Positions 15,747 to 25,773 of a DNA stretch of 64,000 nucleotides are shown here, piece after piece. Where the stretch lies: the NCBI GenBank assembly GCA_964371035.1, contig CAYJLG010000010.1:6056-70055 (forward strand), in the 5' to 3' direction. Made by a program: the position numbers and the translations under genes. Source of the DNA: UBA1535 sp964371035. GTDB taxonomy: Bacteria; Bacillota; Clostridia; Tissierellales; Sedimentibacteraceae. The notes beneath the pieces are model-generated. The model was given only the letters and a program-made list of their open reading frames with translations, was not told the DNA's origin and did not search any database. Numbering within the stretch: position 1 is the first letter of the stretch; every line of letters begins with the position of its first letter.

Positions 15747-17882
15747 ATGCTGAATAAAGGAGACCAGACAGTAGTAAATTTACAAAATAAACGTAGAATG
15801 CTGTTCTTTATGTGGGTTTTTTTTGCAGCTGTACTTATTTTGATCGGAAGATTAGGATATATACAGCTTGTTAATGGTAATGAATATAGAAAGGCTGCGT
15901 ATGAACAATGGTCGAAAGACGTAGTCATAAATGCAAAAAGAGGAACAATTTACGATTCAAAGGGGAAAAAATTAGCAGTTAGCGTTAATGCAGATACTGT
16001 TATTTATTTTCCAGAAGATATTAAGAAAGGATCATCTTTCGAAGATTTTGTCTATGATGAAACTGAAGAAGATGGTTTTTTAGGATTATTATTTTCTTTA
16101 AACGATAAATTGTCAGATGAAACTATGGATTCAGAAGAATTGGAAATTCAAAATCAGCAAAACTTATCAAAATCATTAGAAGAAATTTCTGTTTTATTAG
16201 CGGAAATACTTGAAATGGATTCAAATGAAGTTTACAATATGATTACAGAAGATAGTACTTATGGTGTCTTGAAAAGATGGATTACTCCTGAACAATCTGA
16301 AAAAATCAAAGAAGCTAAAATACCAGGAATAAGTATCATTGAAGACAATAAAAGAGTATATCCATATGGGAATTTTGCGTCATATATACTTGGATTCACA
16401 GATTCTGACCAACATGGATTATATGGAGTTGAAGCTACTTATGATGAATATCTAGCAGGCGTATCTGGTCGTATGATATTAAATACTGATGCGCATGGCA
16501 GAGAACTGCCTTATGGTTTTAACGAATACTTCGAACCAGAAAATGGATATGGAGTGGTTTTAACAATTGACGAAACTATACAGCACTTTGCAGAAAAATC
16601 TGCCGAACAAGCCCTATTAGATACACATGCTAAAAGAGTAAGTATTATTCTTATGGATCCGAAGACGGGTGATGTGTTAGCGATGACAACAAAAGATGAT
16701 TATGATCCGAACAATCCACGCGAACCTTTAGACGATGAAACTAAAATTGAATGGAGTAATCTAACCGAAGAAGAAGAACAACAAGCATGGTATGATATGT
16801 GGAGAAATCCAATTGTAAATGATGTTTATGAGCCAGGTTCTACGTTTAAGCCGCTTGTTATTGCAATGGCACTGCAAGAAAATGCTACACAACCAAACCG
16901 AATTTATCACTGTGATGGTTTTGTTTCTGGTGTAGCTGGTGAGACAATGAAATGTTGGAGATATTACAATCCGCATGGAGATCAAACTTTATCAGAAGTG
17001 CTTCAAAATTCATGTAATGATGCAATGGCAGATATTGTGTTAGAATTAGGTGCTGAGAAATTTTATGAATATTCGAAAATGTTAGGATTTGGCGAAATTT
17101 CAGGGATAGATTTAAATGGCGAAGCTGTAGGAATTTTAAATCATCATAGTTATGTTACACCACCTTTGCTAATTAGACAATCTATAGGACAATCTATAGC
17201 TGTGACACCTTTACAACTTACTACTGCAATTGCAGCTTTATCAAACGGCGGAAACTTAATGGAACCACGAGTTGTTAAACAGCTCATAGATGAAGATGGC
17301 AACATAATAGAAAGTTTTGATCCCGTAGTAAGAAGAACAGTTTTTTCTGAAAGCGTCTCTAATGAAGTTATGGAAATGATGAGAACTGTTGTTTCTGAAG
17401 CAGGAGCTAGTGCTGCAGATGTGCCTGGATTTAGCGTTGGAGGTAAAACCGGTACTGCTCAAAAAGTAATAAATGGAGTTTACCCTGACGGAGTATTTAT
17501 TAGTTCGTTTATCGGTGTTGCACCTACAAATGATCCAGAAGTAGTGTGTTTAATGATAGTAGATGAACCAGACGGTAACTACTATGCTAGCGTAATTGCG
17601 GCACCTATTGTAGGCGATCTAATAGAAGAAGTCATGCAATATAAAGAAATAGAACCTCAGTACACTGACGAAGAATTGGGAAGTATTGCCAGAGAAAAAG
17701 TAGATGTACCTAATTTAATAGGTTTAACGCTTGAAGAAGCGAGTAATATTTTAGAAGATATGGGTTTGAACCATAATGTAACATTGGAAGTTGATTCTGA
17801 AACTACTATTAAAGACCAGTTTCCTATAGCAGAAACTGAAGTAACTAAAAATTCAACAGTAACATTAATATTAGTAGATTGA
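15747..17882 (+). CDS. Class B penicillin-binding protein with PASTA domain (FtsI/SpoVD type)
   Basis: 711 residues: an N-terminal membrane anchor (about 18-40), a dimerisation domain, and a transpeptidase domain with STFK (Ser365 nucleophile, Lys368), SCN (Ser422-Asn424) and KTG (Lys567-Gly569). One PASTA repeat closes the protein (about 651-711). It crosslinks septal or spore-cortex peptidoglycan with a SEDS glycosyltransferase, here the ftsW/spoVE-like gene. A C-terminal PASTA and dcw position are shared by SpoVD and some FtsI/Pbp2B, so the sequence does not decide between division and sporulation roles. Confidence 0.94.
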   Translation: MLNKGDQTVVNLQNKRRMLFFMWVFFAAVLILIGRLGYIQLVNGNEYRKAAYEQWSKDVVINAKRGTIYDSKGKKLAVSVNADTVIYFPEDIKKGSSFEDFVYDETEEDGFLGLLFSLNDKLSDETMDSEELEIQNQQNLSKSLEEISVLLAEILEMDSNEVYNMITEDSTYGVLKRWITPEQSEKIKEAKIPGISIIEDNKRVYPYGNFASYILGFTDSDQHGLYGVEATYDEYLAGVSGRMILNTDAHGRELPYGFNEYFEPENGYGVVLTIDETIQHFAEKSAEQALLDTHAKRVSIILMDPKTGDVLAMTTKDDYDPNNPREPLDDETKIEWSNLTEEEEQQAWYDMWRNPIVNDVYEPGSTFKPLVIAMALQENATQPNRIYHCDGFVSGVAGETMKCWRYYNPHGDQTLSEVLQNSCNDAMADIVLELGAEKFYEYSKMLGFGEISGIDLNGEAVGILNHHSYVTPPLLIRQSIGQSIAVTPLQLTTAIAALSNGGNLMEPRVVKQLIDEDGNIIESFDPVVRRTVFSESVSNEVMEMMRTVVSEAGASAADVPGFSVGGKTGTAQKVINGVYPDGVFISSFIGVAPTNDPEVVCLMIVDEPDGNYYASVIAAPIVGDLIEEVMQYKEIEPQYTDEELGSIAREKVDVPNLIGLTLEEASNILEDMGLNHNVTLEVDSETTIKDQFPIAETEVTKNSTVTLILVD

Positions 17883-17910
17883 TAAATAAAGACTATTATC
17901 GGATGATAAG

Positions 17911-17931
17911 GGCGGATAATATCCGCCTTTA
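17911..17931 (+). terminator. Weak hairpin between PBP and murE
   Basis: GGCGGAT (17911-17917) and ATCCGCC (17921-17927) with a 3-base loop, followed only by TTTAATT. Probably a partial terminator or processing site inside the dcw operon. Confidence 0.45.
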
Positions 17932-17982
17932 ATTATATAATTTTGGATGTTAAACTATAAAACTTTTTGCAAGGAGTTTATA

Positions 17983-19461
17983 ATGAATTTATCACATATT
18001 TTGAATAGAATAGGATTTAAAGAATTTATAGGAAATAAAGATTTAAACGTAGAATTTATAACTCACAATTCTAAAGAAGTAAGAAAGAACACTGTTTTCG
18101 TCGCTATTAAAGGTTTTGAAACTGATGGACACAAGTACATTGCAGATGCAATAGAAAAAGGTGCAATTGTTATAGTATGCCAATTCATACCTGAAGGATT
18201 AGAATCTAAATCAAGCTATATCATAGTTGATGATTCAAGGTTTTCTTTGGCAGAAATTGCGTGCGAACTTTATGATAATCCCTCTAAAAAACTTGATGTT
18301 ATTGGCGTAACCGGCACAAATGGAAAAACTAGTACTACTCACTTGATAAAATCAATTACTGATTACAATAAAATAAAAAGTGGTTTGATAGGCACTTTAG
18401 GTATTGTAGTAGGTGACGAAGTCTTAAAAACTGAATATACTACACCAGAAGCGTCAGAAGTGCAAGATATTATGCATAAAATGTTAAATGAAAATACTGA
18501 GGTATGTCTGCTTGAAGTTTCATCACATGCTATAGAGTTAAACAGAGTTTATGGCGTTGATTTTGATGTAGCAATTTTTACTAATTTGACGAGAGATCAT
18601 CTTGATTTTCATAAAACTATGGAAAATTATTACTTAGCTAAGAAAAAATTGTTTTACAGAACAAAAAAAAGTAATATAATAAATGTTGATGATCCTTTTG
18701 GAAAAAGATTATATGAAGAATTAAAAAACGATGGAGTTCATGCTTTGTCTTATGGTATTGATAATGAGGCAGATATTAAAGCAAACAACTTAAGAACTAC
18801 AATTAAAGGTACAGAATTTCAATTAGTTATTGGTGAAATAGTTAAAGATGTTTATGTGAAAACTCCTGGTAAGTTTTCAGTGTTAAACTCGTTAGCAGCT
18901 TTAGGAACAACGCATTGTCTCAATATTGATTTAGATGATTCCATAGAAGCGCTAGCAAAATACAATGGCGTCAAAGGGAGATTCCAAATAGCCGACACAA
19001 AGTTAGATTGTACTATAATACTTGATTTTGCACATACTCCAGATGGGCTAGAAAAAGTAATGGATACTATCAATGAATTCGCTTCAAGTAGAAAAGTTGT
19101 AATGTTTGGAGCAGGCGGAGATAGAGATGTTGCTAGACGTGCACCTATGGGCGAAATAGCTGGCAAATATTGTGATTTAACTATACTTACTTCGGATAAT
19201 CCAAGATTTGAAGATCCAAATGCTATCTGTGAAGAAATAGCTGAAGGCGTTAGTATGTACGGTGGAGAATATGTCATAGTATTAGATAGAGAAGAAGCAA
19301 TTTATTATGCTATTAAAAATTATCAAAAGGATGATGTCATACTTATAGCAGGCAAATCAACGGAACCACATCAGGACTATGGAACTGAAAAAGTTCCGTA
19401 TGATGAAATAGAAGTTACAAAGAAAATGATAAAAAAAGTAGAAGAGGAAATGGGGTTATAA
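17983..19461 (+). CDS. murE: UDP-MurNAc-tripeptide ligase MurE, meso-diaminopimelate type
   Basis: 492 residues. Adds the third stem-peptide residue in the cytoplasm. The ATP loop is GVTGTNGKTSTT. The DNPR motif (Asp405-Arg408) marks enzymes that use meso-diaminopimelate rather than lysine. Start: ATG 17983 follows AAGGAG (17971-17976); a longer in-frame ATG at 17947 has no ribosome site. A weak hairpin separates it from the PBP gene; mraY follows closely. Confidence 0.97.
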   Translation: MNLSHILNRIGFKEFIGNKDLNVEFITHNSKEVRKNTVFVAIKGFETDGHKYIADAIEKGAIVIVCQFIPEGLESKSSYIIVDDSRFSLAEIACELYDNPSKKLDVIGVTGTNGKTSTTHLIKSITDYNKIKSGLIGTLGIVVGDEVLKTEYTTPEASEVQDIMHKMLNENTEVCLLEVSSHAIELNRVYGVDFDVAIFTNLTRDHLDFHKTMENYYLAKKKLFYRTKKSNIINVDDPFGKRLYEELKNDGVHALSYGIDNEADIKANNLRTTIKGTEFQLVIGEIVKDVYVKTPGKFSVLNSLAALGTTHCLNIDLDDSIEALAKYNGVKGRFQIADTKLDCTIILDFAHTPDGLEKVMDTINEFASSRKVVMFGAGGDRDVARRAPMGEIAGKYCDLTILTSDNPRFEDPNAICEEIAEGVSMYGGEYVIVLDREEAIYYAIKNYQKDDVILIAGKSTEPHQDYGTEKVPYDEIEVTKKMIKKVEEEMGL

Positions 19462-19488
19462 TCTCATTTAAGAATTTAGGAGAGAAAA

Positions 19489-20529
19489 ATGCACTTAGGA
19501 TTAATTATCAAAACAATGTTGATTTCATGTTTAACAGTAATACTATTAGGACCTATAGTAATACCTTTTTTAAGAAGGTTAAAAGTTGGACAGAGTATAA
19601 GAGAAGAAGGGCCTAAATCGCATATTGCGACTAAATCAGGAACTCCGACAATGGGTGGAATTCTTATAATTGTAGGGATTTTAATGGCAGTATTAACAAG
19701 TGGGACTTTTGTTGATGGTTCATTTATTTATAAAGTATCATTTTTTTCTACGACTTATGTAGGAGCAGAATCTATAATTGGATTTTTAACTCCATTAATA
19801 ATTGTAATAGGATTTGGCGTAGTTGGTTTTTTGGATGATTATATCAAAGTAGTACTAAAAAGAAATTTAGGATTAAGAGCTTATCAAAAACTTATAGGGC
19901 AATTAATTTTTGCTTTTTTACTAGCGTACTATGGGGCGAATTATACTCCTAACGGGACAAAGTTGCTTATACCATTTGTAGGCACATATTTTGATTTTGG
20001 GATTTTTTATATTCCATTAACAATGTTTGCAATACTTGGTATAGTTAATGGTGTAAATTTAACAGATGGGTTAGATGGATTAAATTCAGGTGTGACATTT
20101 GTAGTAATGCTTGCTTTTACAATAATTACTAATAGCTTGATGATATTAAGTGATATTAGTTATATGGCAATGTCAGTGTTGAGTTCGGCAACTGCTGGTG
20201 CATGCCTTGGTTTTTTATTATATAATAAATATCCTGCAAAAGTTTTTATGGGAGATACTGGATCTTTAGCTCTTGGAGGTGCAGTTTCTGTAGTTGCAGT
20301 ATTAAGTAATTTAACGTTATTAGTGCCTATTATAGGTGGAATTTATGTATTAGAAACTTTATCGGTAATAATACAAGTTTCTTATTATAAGAGAACGAAA
20401 AAGAGAGTGTTTAGAATGACGCCTATTCACCACCATTTTGAAGAATGTGGATGGAAAGAAACGAAAGTAGTAAATATGTTTTGGTTAGTTTCAATAATAT
20501 TTGCAATTATAGGAATATTATCAATTTAA
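19489..20529 (+). CDS. mraY: Phospho-MurNAc-pentapeptide transferase MraY
   Basis: 346 residues, about ten membrane helices. Makes lipid I from UDP-MurNAc-pentapeptide and undecaprenyl phosphate. The catalytic and Mg-binding motifs are present: GFLDDYIKVV, NLTDGLDGLNSG, MGDTGSLALGG and the cytoplasmic PIHHHFE loop. Ribosome site AGGAGAG. Confidence 0.98.
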   Translation: MHLGLIIKTMLISCLTVILLGPIVIPFLRRLKVGQSIREEGPKSHIATKSGTPTMGGILIIVGILMAVLTSGTFVDGSFIYKVSFFSTTYVGAESIIGFLTPLIIVIGFGVVGFLDDYIKVVLKRNLGLRAYQKLIGQLIFAFLLAYYGANYTPNGTKLLIPFVGTYFDFGIFYIPLTMFAILGIVNGVNLTDGLDGLNSGVTFVVMLAFTIITNSLMILSDISYMAMSVLSSATAGACLGFLLYNKYPAKVFMGDTGSLALGGAVSVVAVLSNLTLLVPIIGGIYVLETLSVIIQVSYYKRTKKRVFRMTPIHHHFEECGWKETKVVNMFWLVSIIFAIIGILSI

Positions 20530-20592
20530 TCAAATTTTCATATGCAAAATCGTTAAAGTTGAAAATATTGAGCTATGGTTTGGGAGGATTTG

Positions 20593-21966
20593 ATGAAAGG
20601 TAAAAATGTTTTAGTTGTGGGTTTAGGAATATCTGGAATCGCCGCTGTTAAAGCACTTGATACATTAGGAGCGAATATTAGTGCATATGACGGACAAGAT
20701 GAAAAAAAACTAAAAGAAAAAATTTCAGAACTTGGAGATATAAATGTCAAATATTATTTTGATAACTTAGACTTTAATGCAAAGCAAATTGATTTGGTTA
20801 TTAAAAGCCCAGGAATAAAATTTGATACTCCTATTATGAAAAAACTAATTGAAAGCGACGTAGAAATAATTGGTGATTTAGAAGCTGGTTTTGTGTCTTC
20901 AAGCAATAAATTTGTTGCAATAACAGGTACAAATGGGAAAACGACGACGACGACGCTTATTGGCGAGATCTTGAAATATGCTGATAAAAAACATAAAATC
21001 ACTGGTAATATCGGATCAGGAGTGTTTTGGGATGCGTTAAACTCTGAACCAGAAGAAATTTTAGTAGCAGAAACTAGTAGTTTTCAACTTGAAAGCACGA
21101 TGAAATTTAAACCTTTTATTAGTATCATAACAAACTTAACTCCTGATCATTTAGATTGGCATGGTAGTGAAGATAATTATTACCTTGCAAAGTTTAAGGC
21201 TGCAAAAAATCAAGATAAAAATGATTATTGTATATTGAATGATGAAGATGATTTAATAAAAAAATACGCAATTTCTTTGAACACAAATATAGTGTATTTC
21301 AATGCTAGCAAAGAGTTAAACGAAGGCGTATTTGTGAAAAATGGAAAAATAATTTTTAAATTTGATAAAGATTATTCAGAAATCATGAAAGTTGAAGATG
21401 TTTTTATACCAGGTAAACACAATCTCGAAAATGTTTTAGCAGCTTGTGGAGCAGCTAAATTAATAGGCGTTTCAAATGAAGATATTTGCGAAGCTATTTC
21501 TAGCTTTAGAGGTGTTGAACATAGATTAGAGTATGTAGATACTTTTAATGGTGTAAAATATTTTAATGATTCTAAAGGAACTAATCCAGATGCATCTATA
21601 AAGGCTGTATTAGGGCTGGAATATCCATTAGTATTGATTGCTGGAGGATATGATAAAAACTCAGAATATGATGATTTTGTCAAATCATTTGGAAATAAAG
21701 TTAAACATCTAATTTTAATGGGTGAAACGAAAGAAAAAATTAAAGCTTGCTGTTTAAAGCACGGATTTAAAGATATAATTGAAGTTGAAAACATGGACGA
21801 AGCAGTGCGAAAGTGTTTTGAATTGAGTGTTAAAGGCGATGCTGTATTGCTGTCTCCTGCTTGTGCAAGTTGGGGCATGTATGATAATTATGAAATTCGC
21901 GGCAGAGACTTTAAAGAAAGAGTGAATTTTTATGGAAAATATCAAAAGGAAGAAAAAAACTTGTGA
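20593..21966 (+). CDS. murD: UDP-MurNAc-L-alanine:D-glutamate ligase MurD
   Basis: 457 residues. N-terminal Rossmann-like domain (VVGLGISGIAA), central ATPase with AITGTNGKTTTT, and a C-terminal domain with YFNDSKGTNPDA and LSPACASWGMYDNYE. Adds D-Glu to UDP-MurNAc-L-Ala. ATG 20593 is preferred over ATG 20575 because GGGAGG (20582-20587) lies between them. It overlaps the next gene by 35 bp. Confidence 0.97.
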   Translation: MKGKNVLVVGLGISGIAAVKALDTLGANISAYDGQDEKKLKEKISELGDINVKYYFDNLDFNAKQIDLVIKSPGIKFDTPIMKKLIESDVEIIGDLEAGFVSSSNKFVAITGTNGKTTTTTLIGEILKYADKKHKITGNIGSGVFWDALNSEPEEILVAETSSFQLESTMKFKPFISIITNLTPDHLDWHGSEDNYYLAKFKAAKNQDKNDYCILNDEDDLIKKYAISLNTNIVYFNASKELNEGVFVKNGKIIFKFDKDYSEIMKVEDVFIPGKHNLENVLAACGAAKLIGVSNEDICEAISSFRGVEHRLEYVDTFNGVKYFNDSKGTNPDASIKAVLGLEYPLVLIAGGYDKNSEYDDFVKSFGNKVKHLILMGETKEKIKACCLKHGFKDIIEVENMDEAVRKCFELSVKGDAVLLSPACASWGMYDNYEIRGRDFKERVNFYGKYQKEEKNL

Positions 21967-23044
21967 TTGGGTATTAGTAGTAACAGTTTTATTGTTGACA
22001 ATAATAGGTTTTTTTATGGTTTATAGTTCAAGCTATCCAGATGGATTGTATAAATTTGGAGATTCCTTATTGTTCCTTAGGACACAAGTAACAGCAGGTG
22101 TTATTGGAATAATTGGGATGTTTGTATTATCATTTATTCCGTATGGAATTTATAAATATTTTTATAAAATTATACCGGTAGTATGTGCAATACTATCTAT
22201 TGCCACATTAATAATGGGTTTTAGCGCTTTGGGAGCTCAGCGTTGGATAAACATAGGCGGTTTTAGTTTACAACCTTCAGAAATTATTAAATTGGGTGCA
22301 GTATTATTTTTTGCAGATTTTTTTAATAGAAGAAGAGATAAATCGAGTAAATTTTGGGAAGGTTTTGGATTTTCAATGTTAATTATGGGCCTTTTTGTTG
22401 GATTAATCGTAATACAGCAGGATTTGAGCACATCGATTGCTCTAATGGTTGTATTAATATTAATGTTCTTTTGCGCGGGCGCAAAAATAAAACACTTGCT
22501 TTTATTAGTATTGTTAGGAATTTGTGTTGTAGTAGTAATGATAGCAATGTATCCATACAGGATAGGAAGAATAACTATTTTTTTAGATCCATATGCAGAT
22601 CCATTAGGACTAGGTTTTCAAATTATACAGTCTCTTTATGCATTAGGTACAGGTGGTCTTTTTGGACTAGGATTAGGTAATAGTAGGCAAAAATTTTTTT
22701 ATTTGCCAGAAGCATATAATGATTATATTTTCTCTATAATTGGTGAAGAACTAGGCTTTATAGGATGTTTGTTTGTAATTCTATTGTTTGTTATTTTTGC
22801 TTGGAGAGGCGTGCGAATAGCTCTTAATTCAAAAGATTTGCATGGGAGCTTGATAGCGATAGGCATTACTGCTCTTGTATGTGTGCAATTTTTAATGCAT
22901 GTTGCAGTTGCTACTTCTTCTATGCCACCAACTGGTAGAGCGTTGCCGTTTATAAGTGCTGGAGGCACAGCGTTGACTATGTTGCTTGCATCTGTGGGCA
23001 TACTTTTAAATATATCTAGGAGTGCTGATGTCAATAATTCTTGA
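21932..23044 (+). CDS. ftsW: SEDS-family peptidoglycan glycosyltransferase (FtsW/SpoVE)
   Basis: 370 residues, ten predicted membrane helices. SEDS signatures: GAQRWINIGGFSLQPSEIIK, the loop from FLDPYADPLGLGFQ to LGTGGLFGLGLG, and the C-terminal PPTGRALPFISAGGTA. It polymerises lipid II together with the class B PBP upstream. The start overlaps murD by 35 bp, suggesting coupling. Position between murD and murG fits either ftsW or the sporulation paralogue spoVE; the sequence alone does not separate them. Confidence 0.94.
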   Translation: MENIKRKKKTCDWVLVVTVLLLTIIGFFMVYSSSYPDGLYKFGDSLLFLRTQVTAGVIGIIGMFVLSFIPYGIYKYFYKIIPVVCAILSIATLIMGFSALGAQRWINIGGFSLQPSEIIKLGAVLFFADFFNRRRDKSSKFWEGFGFSMLIMGLFVGLIVIQQDLSTSIALMVVLILMFFCAGAKIKHLLLLVLLGICVVVVMIAMYPYRIGRITIFLDPYADPLGLGFQIIQSLYALGTGGLFGLGLGNSRQKFFYLPEAYNDYIFSIIGEELGFIGCLFVILLFVIFAWRGVRIALNSKDLHGSLIAIGITALVCVQFLMHVAVATSSMPPTGRALPFISAGGTALTMLLASVGILLNISRSADVNNS

Positions 23045-23066
23045 CATTCATAGCAGGGAGGTTAAT

Positions 23067-24179
23067 ATGAGAGTTATTTTAAGTGGTGGAGGGACTGGTG
23101 GACACATTTATCCTGCGCTTGCAATAGCAGATAAAATTAAAGACGAACAAAAATCAGCAGAGATTTTATATATAGGTACAAAACTAGGACCTGAAAGCGA
23201 TATAGTGCCAAAACGTGGATATGAATTTAAAACTGTTGAAGCTAAATTTTTACAACGAAAAATTAGTTTTGAAAATATTAAAACTATATTTACATCTTTT
23301 AAAGGTGTAATTCAATCCGTTAAAATTATTAAAAATTTCAAACCAGATATTGTTATTGGAACTGGTGGATATGTATGTGGTCCTGTTGTACTAGCAGCTG
23401 CAATGATGAAAATTCCAACGTTGATACATGAGCAAAACGCTTTTCCTGGTATAACTGGCAAATTATTGTCGAGATTTGTAGATAAAATTGCCATAGGGTT
23501 TGAAGAGGCGAGAGAACGATTTAAATATAAAGAAAAAATTGTATATGTTGGAAATCCAGTAAGAAAAGAAATAGTTGATGCTAAAAAAGAAAAATCTAGA
23601 GCTTCTATGAAAATAGAAGATAATCAAGTTTTTATTTATTCCTTTGGTGGAAGCGGGGGACAAAAAAGCTTAAATGATTCAATTATTGATGTCATAGATT
23701 TTTATAAAAATCGTGACGATGTGAATATATTGCATGTGACTGGTAAGAGACTGAAAGATGATTTTCAAAAATGTCTAGAAGAAAAGAATATAGAAATACC
23801 AACTAACGTTACTATAACAGATTATTATCATGAAGCACCTATTGCTCTGAGTGCAAGTGATTTGATAATTGGAAGTGCAGGCGCAATAACAATAGCAGAA
23901 ATAACTAAGTTAGGCGTTGCTTCTATTTTGATTCCTAAAGCATATACTGCGGAAAATCATCAAGAATATAATGCTCGTGCATTAGAAAAAAACGGCGCAG
24001 CTATAGTAATTACAGAAAAAGAATTAAAAGAAGATACATTGCTTCTTGCAATTCAAGACCTTATTAATAATTCAGATAAACTTAAGGATATGGCAGTAAA
24101 TTCGAAGAATATGGGAATGACTAATTCTGAGGAGGAGATTTTCAAACTAATCGTTAGGATGCTAGAAAATTTAAAATAA
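23067..24179 (+). CDS. murG: Lipid II synthase MurG
   Basis: 370 residues. Adds GlcNAc to lipid I on the cytoplasmic face of the membrane. Motifs: SGGGTGGHIYPALA at the start, TGGYVCGPVVLAA, HEQNAFPGITGKLL, SFGGSGGQKSLND and GSAGAITIAEI for nucleotide-sugar binding. ATG 23067 follows GGGAGG; the frame is open further upstream but the extra residues do not fit the family. Confidence 0.97.
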   Translation: MRVILSGGGTGGHIYPALAIADKIKDEQKSAEILYIGTKLGPESDIVPKRGYEFKTVEAKFLQRKISFENIKTIFTSFKGVIQSVKIIKNFKPDIVIGTGGYVCGPVVLAAAMMKIPTLIHEQNAFPGITGKLLSRFVDKIAIGFEEARERFKYKEKIVYVGNPVRKEIVDAKKEKSRASMKIEDNQVFIYSFGGSGGQKSLNDSIIDVIDFYKNRDDVNILHVTGKRLKDDFQKCLEEKNIEIPTNVTITDYYHEAPIALSASDLIIGSAGAITIAEITKLGVASILIPKAYTAENHQEYNARALEKNGAAIVITEKELKEDTLLLAIQDLINNSDKLKDMAVNSKNMGMTNSEEEIFKLIVRMLENLK

Positions 24180-24187
24180 AAAAAAGA

Positions 24188-24217
24188 TTGCATTTTTATT
24201 GCAATTAGTGGTAAAAT
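24188..24217 (+). promoter_or_regulatory. Possible internal promoter before ftsQ
   Basis: TTGCAT (24188-24193), 18-bp spacer, TAAAAT (24212-24217) in the 67-bp gap between murG and ftsQ. Plausible secondary promoter of the distal dcw genes; based on sequence resemblance only. Confidence 0.35.
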
Positions 24218-24246
24218 AGAATTAATTTTCCAATAGGTGACTCGGT

Positions 24247-25032
24247 ATGAATTCGAAAAAAAAGAAAACAAAAAGAAAAAAAATAAGGAAATCATACATA
24301 AGTACAGTAGCGGCTTTAATGGCTACTGCTACTATTATTTTTTGCATACATTATTTAGTGTTTGAGGCGAGAGTATTTGATCTAAACGGATTTAAAATCG
24401 AAGGATTAACAATGTATTCATCAGAATATATTATCGAAAAAGCAAATGTTGTTGAAGGTCAAAAATTATATGCGATAGATCTGGATGAAATCGAAAAAAC
24501 AGTTGAAGAAGAAGCCTATGTGAAAAGCTGTAAAGCTTCCTATTACTTGCCAAACAAGCTTAATTTGGATATAGTAGAAAGAAAAGAAAAATTTTCACTA
24601 ACTTATGGTGATGAAGTTATAATATTAGATAAAGACGGCTATGTATTAGATGGAAATTATCAAGATGTTGAGTTATTCCCAATAGAATCTTATTCTGAAG
24701 TAAAATACAGCTTAGGAGAGCAAATAGAGATTGAAGGGTTAAGAGATTTTGAAAAAATATATAACTTATTAGAATATACACAAAGTTTAGAAGAAAAAGA
24801 TAAAGTGTCAAAACTTTATATTCATGAAGACAATATTGTATCAGTAGATACTTTTTATGGAATGATAATTAAATTTGAATTAGATCAAGAAGAAAAATAC
24901 AGCTATGATTTTGGGATGACAGTTTTAAAAGAAAGATTGATACTTGGAGAAGTAGTAGAAGGTTGCTTGCTCGATTTTACTAAAGGTGATCGTCCGATTT
25001 TTTCATTTGGAGCTAGTAATAAAGGAGATTAG
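24247..25032 (+). CDS. ftsQ: Cell division protein FtsQ/DivIB
   Basis: 261 residues. A highly basic N-terminus rich in lysine, one membrane helix (about 20-40), then a POTRA domain starting near LNGFKIEGLTMYSSEYIIEKAN and a beta-domain. Bitopic division protein of the FtsQLB/DivIB-DivIC-FtsL complex, which licenses septal synthesis. Located after murG and before DUF881 and ftsZ, as in other Clostridia. Confidence 0.9.
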   Translation: MNSKKKKTKRKKIRKSYISTVAALMATATIIFCIHYLVFEARVFDLNGFKIEGLTMYSSEYIIEKANVVEGQKLYAIDLDEIEKTVEEEAYVKSCKASYYLPNKLNLDIVERKEKFSLTYGDEVIILDKDGYVLDGNYQDVELFPIESYSEVKYSLGEQIEIEGLRDFEKIYNLLEYTQSLEEKDKVSKLYIHEDNIVSVDTFYGMIIKFELDQEEKYSYDFGMTVLKERLILGEVVEGCLLDFTKGDRPIFSFGASNKGD

Positions 25033-25034
25033 GG

Positions 25035-25763
25035 ATGAAAGATAAGCTTTATAGAAATGTTTTTTTGTTTACTTTGAGTTTCGTGGTTGGAATATTAACA
25101 ATTTTAATTGTTAACAGCACACGAGATTTGTTGGGGGAAGAAACAGCAACATATAAAAAGATTGAGTTGCTTGAAAAAGAAATATCTGAAGCAAATGGTG
25201 AAACACAAAATTTAATTAGTCAACTGAATGAACTATCAGAAGAATTACAAGCAACTACTGAACAGTTAGAATTAAGAGAAGAAGTTGTGAGTGATTTAAA
25301 TACACAGTTAGAAAATTATCAGATTTTGTCAGGCGAATATGATGTAACAGGACCTGGGATAATTATTGATATTAAAGAACCTGAAATTGAAGGACCATTT
25401 AGCGTGTCTATAGTTAACCAATACTATTATTTGCTAGGAATTTTAAGTAATTTAAACTCTGCAGGTGCTGAAGCGATTTCTATTAATGAACAAAGATATT
25501 CGTCGTATACAGAAATAATACCTGTAAGTGATTTTTTGAATATAAATGGAAAATTTGTTACGCCTCCTATTCAAATACTTGCAATCGGAGATTCTAGAAC
25601 ATTAAGTTCATCAGTTAATTTTCTTGGTGGTGTTTTAGAGCAGATGAGAGCAGAAGGATTTATAGTAGAAGTTACAGAGAGCGATTCTTTAATTATAAAT
25701 GGATTAGATAAAGTTAAAGAGTTTGAATATGCACAACCATATACTGTCGAAAATGTTGAATAG
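25035..25763 (+). CDS. DUF881 family membrane-anchored protein (first copy)
   Basis: 242 residues. One N-terminal membrane helix, a coiled coil (about 38-95), then the DUF881 domain with the hallmark region GPGIIIDIKE, NLNSAGAEAISINEQR and PIQILAIGDSRTLSSSVNFLGG. Function unknown; the family sits between ftsQ and ftsZ in many Firmicutes and probably acts in the division apparatus outside the membrane. Followed at once by a diverged paralogue. Confidence 0.88.
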   Translation: MKDKLYRNVFLFTLSFVVGILTILIVNSTRDLLGEETATYKKIELLEKEISEANGETQNLISQLNELSEELQATTEQLELREEVVSDLNTQLENYQILSGEYDVTGPGIIIDIKEPEIEGPFSVSIVNQYYYLLGILSNLNSAGAEAISINEQRYSSYTEIIPVSDFLNINGKFVTPPIQILAIGDSRTLSSSVNFLGGVLEQMRAEGFIVEVTESDSLIINGLDKVKEFEYAQPYTVENVE

Positions 25764-25773
25764 AGGTGAAAAT

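Noticed and set aside
22354..22680. 108-codon + strand open frame within the ftsW/spoVE gene
   Set aside because: Alternate frame of a clear SEDS protein; no independent support.
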